In this document: positions 34,579 through 45,174 of the stretch, piece after piece
How positions within the stretch are numbered: the first letter of the stretch is position 1
Layout: each line of letters starts with the position of its first letter
DNA from: Dicyema japonicum
Taxonomy: Eukaryota > Dicyemida > Rhombozoa > Dicyemidae
Assembly: GCA_011109175.1 (NCBI GenBank)
Contig: RDEW01000012.1
Location: 1,277,220-1,341,219 of the forward strand
Length of the DNA: 64,000 nt
Reading direction: 5' to 3'
Made by a program: the position numbers and the translations under genes
The notes under the pieces: model-generated
What the model was told of the DNA's origin: nothing
Seen by the model: only the letters and a program-made list of their open reading frames with translations
The model's database searches: none

Positions 34579-35150
34579 ATGAAATCAACGTTGTTTCTAA
34601 ATAACGATGTAGTTCTTAGAATTAACCAGCCTAATATACTGGGAGTTATGTTTGATACTTCATTTCATTTCCAAATCATGTATATATGAGAAAAATCTCA
34701 GCAACTCAAATTTCACCAGGTCATTCCAAGTACATCATTTGGTCATAACAAAGAGAGCTTGAAAATTATCTACAAGAAATTTATCAGAACAAGGATGAAC
34801 TAAGTGTTCCTGCCTGGTATCCTGCTTATCAATAACAAACATAGAAAAATACAATAGATTCAAAACCCTACTATAGAATAATTAGATTCCTTGTTATTAA
34901 AATTTCTTGAATCAAATGTGTGAGAGCAAGTCTTCTTTTTTCTTGCCATTCAGACATTGGACGAAGACTACACTGTTGAATTACATGAAGCAACTACAGT
35001 AGAAATAGAGTGGAGAAACATACCAAAGAAATTCTGAATAAAATACGCATATGGCACAACAATAACGTTCGCTCCATGCGGCATTTACTAATACATAGGT
35101 ATAAAAAAGATAAATCTTTTTTAAGAAAACATAAAATTATACTATGGTAG
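34579..35150 (+). pseudogene. RT thumb/C-terminus, plus-strand copy
   Basis: 'KSTLFLNNDVVLRINQPNIL' leads into 'GVMFDTSFHFQ', then after stops 'SFGHNKESLKIIYKKFI'. It ends about 100 bp before the HP1-like copy at 35244 on the same strand. The whole 33740-35787 stretch is an inverted counterpart of the macrosatellite unit, closest to the 54-56 kb copy. Confidence 0.7.
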
Positions 35151-35243
35151 TTAACATTAATTTAAAAATTATAATATTAATAATAAAAATAATTTAAGCT
35201 GAAATAAAATAAATCAATTAAAAAATAAAGTATGTTGTTTATC

Positions 35244-35787
35244 ATGCCATTTAAATCTAAAAAGAGTTCTAAAAAAGATGTTGAATTCGAGGTCGAGGAA
35301 ATAATCGATTTAAAAATTAGTAAAAACGGAGAGAAGAAATATCTTGTTAAATGGGAAGGTTACTCAAGGTAGTTAAGTGTTAAATATATTTATATAAGCA
35401 AAGAAAACACTTGGGAACCACTCTCTAATTTGAATTGCATTTGTCTAATTACTAAATTTGAAAATAAAAAGAATAGTTCACGATCTAAAACTAAAGACAA
35501 TTTTTCCTATCAAGTTACAAAATAATTATTTTTGTAGAAGTAGCACGAATGAACCCAATAATTATAAAAAGGATGATACTATACTTGATAAACGTAATAA
35601 AACTGATATTTCTTCAATTTTATCTTTTGATAAAAAATACGAAATGCTTTATTTTAAAATTAAATTGTAATTTTTTAATAAAATAAAAAGACGAAATTCG
35701 AGAAGTGCACAGAGATTTACGCTAGATTTCGTAAGAGAAAAATTGCCACAAGAATTAATTGATTATCTACTTTCTAAAGTTGATTGA
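35244..35787 (+). pseudogene. HP1-like gene copy with a single hinge frameshift
   Basis: Exon 1 is 'MPFKSKKSSKKDVEFEVEEI' to 'YLVKWEGYS'; intron 1 is 30 nt (35369-35398), intron 2 is 24 nt (35667-35690). Both GT...AG introns join in frame. The single defect is a T5 run in the hinge ('gacaatttttcc') where the intact 38-kb copy has T4, so this could be a sequencing error or a true mutation. The end 'FVREKLPQELIDYLLSKVD' has Trp to Leu at the residue before Pro. Confidence 0.8.
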
Positions 35788-36049
35788 ACTAATTAGATCG
35801 TTTATTATGATTGTTTATTAATTGGTTTTCTACTTTTTTATTTACTGCATAGTGGTTATTATAAAATCTTAACATTGGCAATCAATAATCAATTTTCTTT
35901 TCCAATTATCTTACATCAACTACAAAAATGCATGTGAAATACTCTAATTTGAACTGAATAAATTTGATTACTTATACATGCAAAGTTAAAAATTAAAAGT
36001 TTTTGGTTATGATACGAATAAATCTTATAATTATTTAAAGAATAAGAGT

Positions 36050-37260
36050 CTCTGCTCAGATGGCTTGAATCGTGAATTTTTTAAATATGGAACGCAAAAA
36101 CTATACACGATGATTGCCTAAATTCTAAACGAATTGTACAGTAAAGGAGTCTCCTTTCCACTTGAGAAAGACTATTGATACCAGTACAGCTGCCATACAA
36201 AATAGCGGGGAAAGTTGAGAACCTAAGACATGTGGTTTAACCAACACATTGCGAAGATAATAGCCAATATTACGCTTCAAAGAATGGACGGACGTTTAGA
36301 CTCGTACCTGTCGGCTTATCATATTGGCTTCCGCAAAGCGAGATCAACGTCAGATGTGATATGGAGCCACAAATAGAGAAGTTCGACTGTTCAAAAATAT
36401 AAAATAACGACAACATTCTTGAGATTGATATGTCAAAGGCCTTTGATTCCGTCAACAGGAACAAGCTGCTGCAAATACTGGAGCACTTCTTAGAGGGCTC
36501 AACGATTAGAATGGTCAGGACACTCCCGACGGACACAAGTTTGATGGTCAGGACTGGGAAAGCTTCATCGAGGACATTTGAAACGACAATTGATACCCCT
36601 CATGAGATCCATTATCCCTGATTTTGTTCACGAGACTTGAAGCCTCACATCGGAGAAGGAACGAGCATAATAGCATATGCGGTTGACGTGGACTTTATTT
36701 CGAATAACAAAAAAGAGTTAATTTCACATTTGGAGAAAATATCTGATAAAATGGCTGAATGGTCATTAAATGGAAACACAAATAAAACCGAAATCACGGA
36801 GCTAAACAGAAGTTTGGAAAGGACCGAGAAGCACTGACGTAGATCAAAAACTAGGATCCCTTCTTGATGACACTAAAAATATAACACGAAAAAAGACACT
36901 AACTAATGTCGCATTCAACAAAAGGAAGAAGATTTGGCTTCTACACAAAGGGCTTGACTCTAAAACTCGTATGAGACTATACAATGCCCTAGTGATGCCA
37001 ATCCTATCATATACTGCCGGTACATTGGCACGTACAGGTCAGGAACTCGAAAAGTTGAATTCTCATCACACAAAACATCTCCGAGCACTCCTTTCGTCCC
37101 GAAGCTTTTTTAAAATGCCGTCTGAAATCTTATAAAAGAGAACAGGAACTAAGCCAATATCATGTGATTTTACTGTTTCAAGATGGAGACTGTTTGGACA
37201 CAGCCACGATGGGAGAGACCCCTGCCAACATAGCAATGGAGAAGTAAACATAATACATAT
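36050..37260 (+). pseudogene. Non-LTR-type reverse transcriptase relic
   Basis: In frame pieces from the palm N-terminus to the C-terminus: 'GLNREFFKYG', 'RLDSYLSAYHIGFRKARSTS' (motif 'GFRKGRST'), 'MSKAFDSVNRNKLLQILEHF' (catalytic Asp region 'D.SKAFD'), 'TDTSLMVRTGKASS', 'TPQGDALSP' read across a shift, and 'IAYAVDVDFISNNKKELISH' where the catalytic YADD has become YAVD. The thumb is 'KTLTNVAFNKRKKIWLLHKG' and 'TRMRLYNALVMPILSYTAGT'; the end is 'SRWRLFGHSHDGRD'. Loss of the first catalytic Asp plus frameshifts make it inactive. It lies between two HP1-like copies in opposite orientations. Confidence 0.8.
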
Positions 37261-37808
37261 CTATTATGTTTTCAAATTGGATGGAATTTGCGTCAGACGA
37301 ATTTAATTTAATATAACCTATGGTTCACGTTCGTAAAGATTAGAAATAGACGTACAAGTAGACAAATATGGTGGACAATAGACGTACAAGTCTTTCATAA
37401 TCTAAAATACATACAGGGAACATCGTGTAAGCCACTAGACCTTCTGGGTTCATGTAGTCCTGTAAATGTGTTTGGTGATCTACTCAGAAGCTTAGAAAGT
37501 GAACATAAACTTATTTTAGTTAGACATGCTCTCCTTTATCAATTATTTGCTTCAAATTTCTAGAAACTTGTTGATACTTGGTTTGCTTCAAATTCTGAAA
37601 TAAATCTCATACAATACCAGAATTTACTTTAGCTAGAGTCTCTTCAATTAATTCAATGTGAACGGTTCTTCTCAATCAACAATATAATTCAAAATACTCT
37701 TCTCTATTTTTACAAGCATTTTTTCAAATAACTTTTAATCCAAGACAAATATGTTCAATTGTGTTGAACAATAGATTATGGAAAAAAGAAGATGTCTTCC
37801 TACTACCT

Positions 37809-37905
37809 ATTAAAACTGATGTTTCTCCAATTATTTCTATATAGAAATTAGGATGAATACTTTATTTTAACATTTAATTGTAATTTTATAATCAAATTAT
37901 AGATA
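37809..37905 (+). pseudogene. HP1-like C-terminal fragment
   Basis: 'attaaaactgatgtttctcc' to 'tactttattttaacatttaa' matches the start of the chromoshadow-like region and the beginning of intron 2. An upstream block (37690-37775, 'aaatatgttcaattgtgttg') is shared with the fragment at 60400-60545, so both descend from one longer decayed copy. Confidence 0.6.
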
Positions 37906-38039
37906 GTATAATTAGAATTGAAAATTGGTTTTGATTTCAAACGTTACGATTTTATAGGAATCTACTATGCAGTAACGTAATTAATGAAAAAAAAGTAGGA
38001 AACCAATTAACAAAAATCATAAGAGAAGATCTAACTAGT

Positions 38040-38582
38040 TTAATCAACTTTAGAAAGAAGATAATCAATTAATTCTTGTGGCCATTTTTCTCTTACGAAA
38101 TCTAGCGTAAATCTCTGTGCACTTCTCGAATTTCGTCTTTTTATTTAATTAAAAAATTACAATTTAATTTTAAAATAAAGCATTCCGTCTTTTTTATCAA
38201 AAGATAAAATTGAAGAAATATCAGTTTTATTACGTTTATCAAGTATAGTATCATCCTTTTTATAATTATTGGGTTCATTCGTGCTATTTCTACAAAAATA
38301 ATTATTTTGTAACTTGATAGGAAAATTGTCTTTAGTTTTAGATCGTGAACTATTCTTTTTATTTTCAAATTTAGTAATTAGACGAATGCAATTCAAATTA
38401 GAGAGTGGTTCCCAAGTGTTTTCTTTGCTTATATAAATATATTTAACACTTAACTACCTTGAGTAACCTTCCCATTTAACAAGATATTTCTTCTCTCCAT
38501 TTCTATTAACTTTTGAATCAATAATTTCTTCGACATCATATTCAATATCTTTTTTAGAACTCTTGTTAGATTTAAATGGCAT
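38040..38582 (-). CDS. HP1-like chromodomain protein, intact copy A
   Basis: Predicted heterochromatin protein 1 relative, 162 residues. Exons 38458-38582, 38161-38427 and 38040-38136 (125, 267 and 97 nt) are joined by GT...AG introns of 30 nt (38428-38457) and 24 nt (38137-38160). The N-terminal chromodomain (residues ~13-63) runs from 'DIEYDVEEIIDSK' to 'YLVKWEGYSSKENTWEP'. Y15, W37 and Y40 match the aromatic cage that binds methylated H3K9. The hinge (64-108) is rich in Lys, Asn and Ser. Residues ~112-162 ('ISSILSFDKKDGMLYFKIKL' to 'REKWPQELIDYLLSKVD') resemble a short chromoshadow domain ending at its last helix; no extension follows. Shorter than usual HP1 (about 175-210). About 110 nt of upstream sequence is conserved in all copies, suggesting a shared promoter. 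No RT lies directly upstream here, unlike most copies. Confidence 0.8.
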
Positions 38583-38589
38583 GACAACA

Positions 38590-39600
38590 ACACACTTTAC
38601 GTTTTTTTTATTTTATTGCAAGATTAAATTTTTCTATTACTAATATTATAATTTTTTAATTAATTTTGACAAATCTTTTATTATTTCCACTACACTCATG
38701 GAGAAAAATTATTGACATAAATAAAACTATCTTAGAGAAACTAGTGCTTAATTTTATTGTGAGAACGTCATGAAAATTAATCCAAAGATTTTAAATTTTC
38801 TTGACATCTTTCTTTTCTTTTATTACTTATGTGTTATTTCATAAGAAAATCATGTTTCTGTAGTGAAACGTTGTCGTCAACTATCTAACTTTGGAGGATG
38901 CACGAGGATATATTTATCTATGATCAACTAATTTCATTATCATATTATTATGAAAATAAAAATATAAAAATAAAGTCATTCGTATTGGATAGAGTGAGAG
39001 AACTATCATGGCATACACTGGATAACTTGCAAAGGTCGCTGAACGGTAACATGATGCTTGAATGTTTTCTGTGATTAACAATTATCACTGAATCCAGACC
39101 AGATTGTTTCACAGTTCTTGATGATGCATAATATTAATCAACGGCTAAAAATCGCAAATAAAATTGCCGCTTTTTTACAAAAAGCGACTAAATCTCAATG
39201 AACACTTAGAACAGTTCGAAAGAATTCACACAGACCTTAATCAAGGCATCTGCATTACGAAGTCGTTTAAGCCTTGGGTTAGAATGTAGAGCTTCTGGAC
39301 CAGTCAACGTGAATTCAGAATTATTAAAATACGCGCCAGATTATTGAAATATGACCTTAAAAATATTACTTTTAAGTCTTAAAAAATTAAATATGACTTT
39401 ATTAATTTCTTGCAGTTAATGTTTTTTACTTAATTTTAATCAAATTTATTGAAATAAAGCATCAAATAATTTGTATAATTTTCATCATAAAAAATTTATA
39501 TCCTTTTCAAGCATTTTATTAACATGGAAGAACTTCTTTCTACCATAAAGTGTTCCAGCACATTTACATATAGCTGGAAAAATCTTTTAATTTAGCATTT
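38590..39600. other. Unassigned stretch
   Basis: AT-rich. One minus-strand piece near 39230-39320 ('LTGPEALHSNPRLKRLRNAD') ends at a possible donor, but I could not extend it to a gene or name a family. Confidence 0.3.
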
Positions 39601-40190
39601 TTGATATCTTTTAATGACATTTTACTTTCCTTTTTTCAAGATATAATTGAGATCACCCGGATCCTGATAAAATTTGATTAAATCTATAAATTTTATTGCA
39701 TCCATAATGGTAAAAAATTATATCGGCATTTACCTATTTCCATAAGAATTGGATGGCAGGCATCAAATCTGACATATTTTCTGATAAATTATCTGATTTA
39801 TTGAAGCTTTAGCGTTTTCCATAATTTTTCCACCAAATATTGACAGTAACTTTCACTGGGAATTTCATATTCCAATTTTTTAAAGAAATCAACTAATTTA
39901 CAGTTGTGGATTTTGTATAACATAATATTCACTTTGGTCATCTATTCGACCAATTCTATTCCAAACTCTGAATGTGTATATAATTTTTTTGAATTTAGAC
40001 AAATTTCTTAAGTCTGAACACTTGTGTTTCATTGTTTGCCGATGTTAATTCACATAAACTTTAATTGAAGTTTACATTGACTATCCATTTTAGACAATAT
40101 AAATTAACATTAAAATCACTCTCAAATTCACTTGGATATTTGATTATAACTTTTTAATTTGTTTGGTTTGACGAGTTTGATTTAGGCATC
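39600..40190 (-). pseudogene. Possible WGR-domain (PARP-type) relic
   Basis: The minus strand reads 'VIIKYPSEFESDFNVNLYCL', then 'YTFRVWNRIGRIDDQSEYYV', where 'W-x-R-I-G-R' recalls the WGR motif (W-G-R-V-G-x-x-G-Q), then 'KLVDFFKKLEYEIPSESYCQ'. In PARPs a WGR domain binds nucleic acid next to the catalytic region. Several stops separate the pieces; some could be mini-introns. The match is weak and the Gly of WGR is missing. Confidence 0.3.
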
Positions 40191-40370
40191 ACAATAACAC
40201 TAAACTCAACGAGAAATAAGTAATTTATTATTTTATAACTTTATAAAAAAATTATAAATAAAATATGACTTAACATACGAGATATGACTTATAAGACCTA
40301 AAAATGTATATTAAAATTAATAAAGAATATATACTTTTACTGAGGAAAAAAAGGGAGTAAACGATTACAT

Positions 40371-40440
40371 AGAGGCTGCTCTCACTGCGTGGCTATTCCT
40401 CTCAGGATAGCGAGCTAGATTCGCTCAAATAACCAGCAGC
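40371..40440 (+). repeat. Structured ~70-nt repeat, copy d
   Basis: The best formed copy: outer stem GCTGCT/AGCAGC (6 bp), hairpins 'ctattcctctcaggatag' and 'gagctagattcgctc' (one mismatch). The following 40441-40847 is AT-rich with no gene. Confidence 0.6.
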
Positions 40441-40847
40441 ACTCACGAGGGTCTATTAAATAATGATTATATTCATAAAAATCATTAATATGTTGCCCTA
40501 TCCATAACTAATGACAATGGCCATTTTTAGTCATGAAATGCCATTTTTAAAGGAAGGGTCATTTTTAAATTAATGAGTTAATAAATAAAAGTTTTATCGA
40601 AGAAAGAATATAGAGTAACAATTAATTATATAGAAGTTATTATTATTTTTATTTTACTAAAGAATGTTAATAATTTAGTTAGAAATATTTCCTTTTTATT
40701 AGCAAAGACGTCTTTTCTACGAGCAATTTAGTGTATGGGGTTCTTCAACACACTCTAGATCATCCACAAATTTCGGTTCTGAGCTGTCCAGGTTACTTGT
40801 TCCGTCGTCCTGAGAGTCTTTGTTATACATTCTCGTATAGATATTAT

Positions 40848-41510
40848 TTATTTCTTCTTTTGCTCATTAAATCTTTTGACAAAACCCGTCTTATTCCTAT
40901 ATGAAACAATCATCGACTCAAAAGTTTTACGTATAACCGATGATTGAATATACGTATAGGTTCTTTCGCATATGTTCAGAGATCTGGAATGGTCCCACGA
41001 GTGTGAGGTTACTAATCCATCCAAGGTCAGTACTATTTGGACAACCCTCACTTTCGCATGGTGTATTGATTCCAGTTCTTTCGATAAAAGGTCATACTTT
41101 CTCAATTTTTCGAATTCTACTTGTTGGAGATTTTGGGTGATGTTACACCCACTACAATCAACAGTATTTAATTTTTTATCGTAGATAAACAAATCTGATT
41201 TGCTGTGTTAATGTTTATATCTGTTTTGATGAAAGTATCAACTCTTATCTCTAACGAATCATTCATTAAAATTGTTTGCACTGAGTGGGTTTTTAAACTT
41301 CTTTCGTTTTTGAGACCGTATTCTTTGCAAAAATGAAAGTGAAGGCACCGTACGACTTCATTATGTCTTCTGACGTATTCTCCGTGCAACATTTTGCCAC
41401 ATTTTGTAGCACAATGATCGACGGTTTTCTTCTATTTTTACACAAGGTGCAAATCTTGTTCAGTTCTTCAAAGTAGAGATATCTGTCCTGGACTAAACAG
41501 AACAAGGCTT
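40848..41510 (-). pseudogene. R2/CRE-like RT C-terminus, catalytically dead endonuclease
   Basis: The minus strand gives a zinc-knuckle region ('CTLCKNRRKPS'), 'YVRRHNEVVRCLHFHFCKEY', 'LEIRVDTFIKTDI', 'FIYDKKLNTVDCSGCNITQN' and 'FEKLRKYDLLSKEL', then 'IVLTLDGLVTS'. It aligns with 25340-25860. The endonuclease 'PD' is now Ser-Asp, and the 'EVK' is 'GCN', so both metal-binding acids of the E-x-K part are lost. Frameshifts at about 41170 and 41390. Confidence 0.65.
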
Positions 41511-41695
41511 CCGATTTCGAAGTTAAATTATATAAAAATTAATTAAAAAAGTTTTTTCTTTATGAAGTTATAGATGCCATTTTGCCATTTTTGATTTTAA
41601 ATGCCATAATTTGTTTTAGTTGCCATAAATGCCATTTCATACATTTAATTAAAATTTTTTTTAAACAAAAATTTTTTTAACAATTAAACAAATGT

Positions 41696-42180
41696 CAGTT
41701 GAGGAAGCCTACTGCGTGGATTGCGAACGAGTTCCCTCGGAGTATGGCTATTCTTATCTTTTGTCTTAGCCATAACCCTTCTAGTTGATCCCTTTTCTTT
41801 CTGCAAGCAATCCTCCGAGTTCTTGCAAGAATTCAGCCGTCATTGGACCAACGGCTCCCGATGAATCGGTCGCAACAGGAGTAAATCAGTACCGATCCTC
41901 GAGGCAAAAATATTTTTTGATTTTTAGGTTTCCCGCAGTCAAAGCAGCTGCTCCAGGTGTTAGAACCGATTTAAAAATGTTCGTGCTTGAAAACGTGTCT
42001 ATGCAAGTTGCGTCCTAGACCAAAGATCTTCCAGACGTGAAGGGGAAAAGGGTCATCCCGTCAGGTCTCTTCCCATCTCCTCGATCAAAACCTACTGGTT
42101 CAAGCTGTGCTGGGAAGCCTGAAGCCTTCAGAGCTCTGACGATCACATCATTCAGAGCAGCATGACGTGGTCCCCTTCCG
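41696..42180 (-). pseudogene. Retroelement C-terminus, left arm of fold-back
   Basis: Reads '[20 protein letters not shown]', then '[20 protein letters not shown]', a stop where the family has Trp, 'DATCIDTFSSTNIFKSVLTP' and 'FTPVATDSSGAVGPMTAEFL'. 'RPDG...WDATC.DT' is a PD-(D/E)xK-like pattern conserved at the end of this invertebrate RT family. Sequence then matches the terminal 'RGNS' region. Confidence 0.65.
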
Positions 42181-42194
42181 GAGCTAAATTTTAA

Positions 42195-42663
42195 ATAAAA
42201 GGAACACGTCACGCTGCTGGACGATTTGATCGTCAGAGCTCTGAAGGCTACAGGCTTCCAATTACAGCTAGAACTAGTGTGTCTCGATCGAGGAGATGGA
42301 TAAAGAGCTTTTCCCTTAGACATCAATAAGATCATTTGGAATGAGACGCAATCTTTGTTTACAAATATTCAAGCACGAATCTTTTCATTTCGGCTCAGAC
42401 ACCAGGAACAGCTGCTTCGACCGCCGAATACCTAAAAATCAAGAAATATTCTTGTCTCGGGGATTGGTACAGATTTACTCATGTTGTGGTCTAGTCATCT
42501 CTAGCCGTTGGTCCAATGACGGCTGAGTTCTTGCGCGAACTCGGAGGAATGCTTGCCAGAAATAAAAAAGATCAACAAGAAGGGTTTTGGCTGAGACAAA
42601 AGATTGGAATGGCCATACTTGAAGGGAGCTCTTTTGCAATCCACGCAACCGGCTTTCTCAACT
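42195..42663 (+). pseudogene. Retroelement C-terminus, right arm of fold-back
   Basis: Plus-strand counterpart of the left arm. It ends in pieces equivalent to 'GFWLRQKIGMAILEG.SFAI' and 'HATGFLN', stop at 42663. More decayed than the left arm around 42290-42480. Confidence 0.55.
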
Positions 42664-42832
42664 AACATTTGTTTCTTTGTTAAATAATTGTCTTTAATAA
42701 AAAAATAATTAAAATTAAACATAACACGTGTAGACTTCTATTTCTTGTTATTCCACGTTAGAAATAATACAATTTACTTTAAATGAACCATGTATGTCAG
42801 TTTGAACAACAATTTTAGGTCATAATTGCGAT

Positions 42833-43155
42833 ATTAATATTAATAATAACAGCTTTTTTCACGAAACCGTAATATTTATAGCTCCGCATAGGTAGGATAC
42901 ACACTTTATTCAAGTACGGAACAGTTAATTTTAACTAATGGTAGAACCAAGCATGATCTTTGCTTCTATTTCTTTTTCTTGTGTGTGGGTTTTTTTTAGA
43001 CTATCCAGTTCCGCAGTGAAGTCCACTGATGACGGCGTCACTCGTCAACCGTTTAAGTATCGTAGATGCTTGGAACATTCTACCAGGTGAACAGCAGCGA
43101 GAATCAAACCCGTAAGCTAAGTCTCTTTGCCAGACACCTAACCACTATGCCACCC
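42833..43155 (-). mobile_element. SINE with tRNA-derived head and 15-bp target duplication
   Basis: The minus-strand head reads 'gtggcatagtggttaggtgt' (A box) and 'gggtttgattctcgctgctg' (B box), both RNA polymerase III promoter elements. The body has 'gttgacgagtgacgccgtca', the tail 'gctccgcatag' (plus strand) and an ATT-type microsatellite. A perfect 15-bp direct repeat, 'ggtcataattgcgat', flanks it at 42818-42832 and 43156-43170, the hallmark of LINE-driven insertion. Confidence 0.88.
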
Positions 43156-43375
43156 GGTCATAATTGCGATCAGGTTTCCAAAATTTTATTAGTAATTGTA
43201 GAAACCCAATACAATTTAGAAAGTAACCAGTTTTATATAAATTATCTTAAGAAAGCTCATATTAACTCAATTATTAATACATAATGCTCTCCAAATGAAA
43301 TCCAATGACCTGCAGAAATTACTGAGACAAGTGAGGGTGAATGTGGTAACGGGAATATCACTTAATGTATGAAGG

Positions 43376-43500
43376 ACAGAGATTTGCCTTTCTATGTCAA
43401 ATTAATTTGGATTGACTTGTTAAAGAGGTACCTTAGTCAAGGACATCGATGCAGAAGCCATGTTATTTCGACTGTCCTTTATTATTATTATTTATAATAA
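43376..43500 (+). repeat. Dispersed repeat with (att)n tail
   Basis: Matches 20375-20480 in opposite orientation ('agaagccatgttatttcgac'). Ends 'tttattattattatttataa'. Probable retroposon 3' end; family unknown. Confidence 0.55.
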
Positions 43501-43680
43501 TAAAGGTACAAATTAATTAATGTCTAATACATGTCCTAAGAAAAATCTCTAGTTATACTTTAAAATACTATTAGTGTAGCAGGTGGACAACTCCTGTAAG
43601 AGGAAATGGATGATTTTAGAGATTTAAAAAATTGTTGCAATAATACTTAGATTATGCAATCTATCATAAAATTTAGAGAC

Positions 43681-44430
43681 CGATAAATTATCATCGATTC
43701 GACAAACTAAAGAATATGGAATAATAAGTAAACCCAGAATCATTTTCGGCAAAACACAGTATATCGACTGACTCGTTGTCCATGACAGCAATCACCCAGT
43801 TATTCCTTACTATTTCTCTTAATTGGTCTTTGCCCCTAAACCAATAAATAGTCGTTGATTTAGTATTATCTATCTCACATGTTAGAGACATCATTTTTGT
43901 CTTATTTAATAAAATTATTTTATCTAGTTATTCAAAATTTTTGGTTTTTCTATTATTATTGTATTAATTATACTCATCAATTTTATAGTGACATATGTAA
44001 AGCTTAGAGATCTTGTTTCCAAACAAAGGGAAGCACAAAAAAGTTTCCTCTTTTTGTATGGTTGTTCGTTCAACATTTTTCTGAACGTTCAAAGTGCAAA
44101 TTTTGGCTGATTTTGGCTCACTTTAATAATAAATAAATTTGAACCAAAAATAGATCAAGTAAAACTCATCTATATGATCAAGTAAAAGTCATCTATATGA
44201 TCTAGTAAAACTCATCTATATGATCACACATACTGCTCTTGCGTTTACACCCGTTGGGTGAACGTTAGAATATTGACCCTCGTAATAATAACTTCCACAT
44301 ACGTCCCTTGATCCGAAATTAACTTGGAATGGAGAGCTTACTCTAGTTAAGAAGAACCCATCCATCATTATAGTCAAATTCGACCATCTGATGACACTCA
44401 CATATTGTGTAGACATATTAATTTCGCGAG
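43681..44430 (-). pseudogene. Ig-like membrane protein copy 1, degraded
   Basis: Minus-strand pieces: 'VSVIRWSNLTIMMDGFFLTR', a possible 19-nt intron (gtaagc...ccaag), 'LISDQGTYVEVIITRVNILT' ending at a stop; then 'TFCASLCLETRSLSFTYVTI' and the second Ig domain 'MSLTCEIDNTKSTTIYWFRG' (Cys and Trp of the Ig core) to 'DILCFAENDSGF' (second Cys). A 1-nt loss before the second Ig domain and a missing transmembrane part suggest it is a relic of copy 2. Confidence 0.5.
44152..44226. repeat. Minisatellite, ~24 bp x 3
   Basis: Three copies of 'agtaaaa(c/g)tcatctatatg' with 'atca' or 'atct' spacers, directly 3' of the copy 1 Ig exon. No known function. Confidence 0.8.
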
Positions 44431-45170
44431 TCCAAAAAAAAGAATGGCGAACCTAAAGACCTTTCCTTGATTTCCAATATCCTTTTTCCCTCACCTTGAA
44501 TATTATAACAACAATATTTCCTAACAACAATCGAAAGGATGTGGGATGTGGATTACACTCTTATCAATATCCACACAAAAAAAACTAGAAGTTATACAGA
44601 ACCAGTGACCGTGAATCTTATTTAACCGTGACAGATGACAGACACCTCATCGATGAGGAATACAGTAAATGTCATAAAAGTGATAAAACATCTCGCAGAC
44701 AGAACTTCTTAAAATTGACGAGGTTTTTTGAAAGCCCTCTAGAAGAGGAGACTTTGTCTATCATAAGTATTCTTGCAAATTGGAATACAAAATTTTTCCC
44801 TTTTGGATGCAATGACATTAGGATCACATACTTAAAAAGATACTTTTTCTCAACAATAAATAAATGAAATTTTGAATAATATGATAATGGAAGATTACAA
44901 GATCGAATATTGGAATAAACCAAATGTACTGCAATTAACAATTACGACTAATAACTCTTTAATTCCTCATGGCTTTTCCAATTGATCTCTGTGCGATAGC
45001 GAGAGGCAACTTCGATAATTTTTGCAGGACTATTTTTGAATGAATTTTTTGTGTTTTTGAAAATTAAAATTAATAATAATTTTGTTTTCTTAAAAAATTT
45101 CTAACTAGTATTGCAGAAAATGATTGAACACACCAATTTTGTTAATTTTAATAAATCTTGTTAAAGAAAC
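44431..45170. other. Unassigned stretch between Ig-like copies
   Basis: A plus-strand frame at 44628-44867 ('ETLSIISILANWNTKFFPFG') and an overlapping minus-strand frame are open, but neither has a recognisable family. The rest is AT-rich. Confidence 0.3.
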
Positions 45171-45174
45171 TAAA

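Larger units (their letters stand above)
41696..42663. repeat. ~480-bp-arm inverted repeat (fold-back palindrome)
   Basis: The two arms 41696-42180 and 42195-42663 carry the same RT C-terminus in opposite orientations, head to head, with a centre near 42187 ('ccggagctaaattttaaata'). Across the centre 'tcagagctctgacgatca' is mirrored by 'tgatcgtcagagctctga'. The arms have diverged by substitutions and small indels, so the palindrome is not new. Confidence 0.8.
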
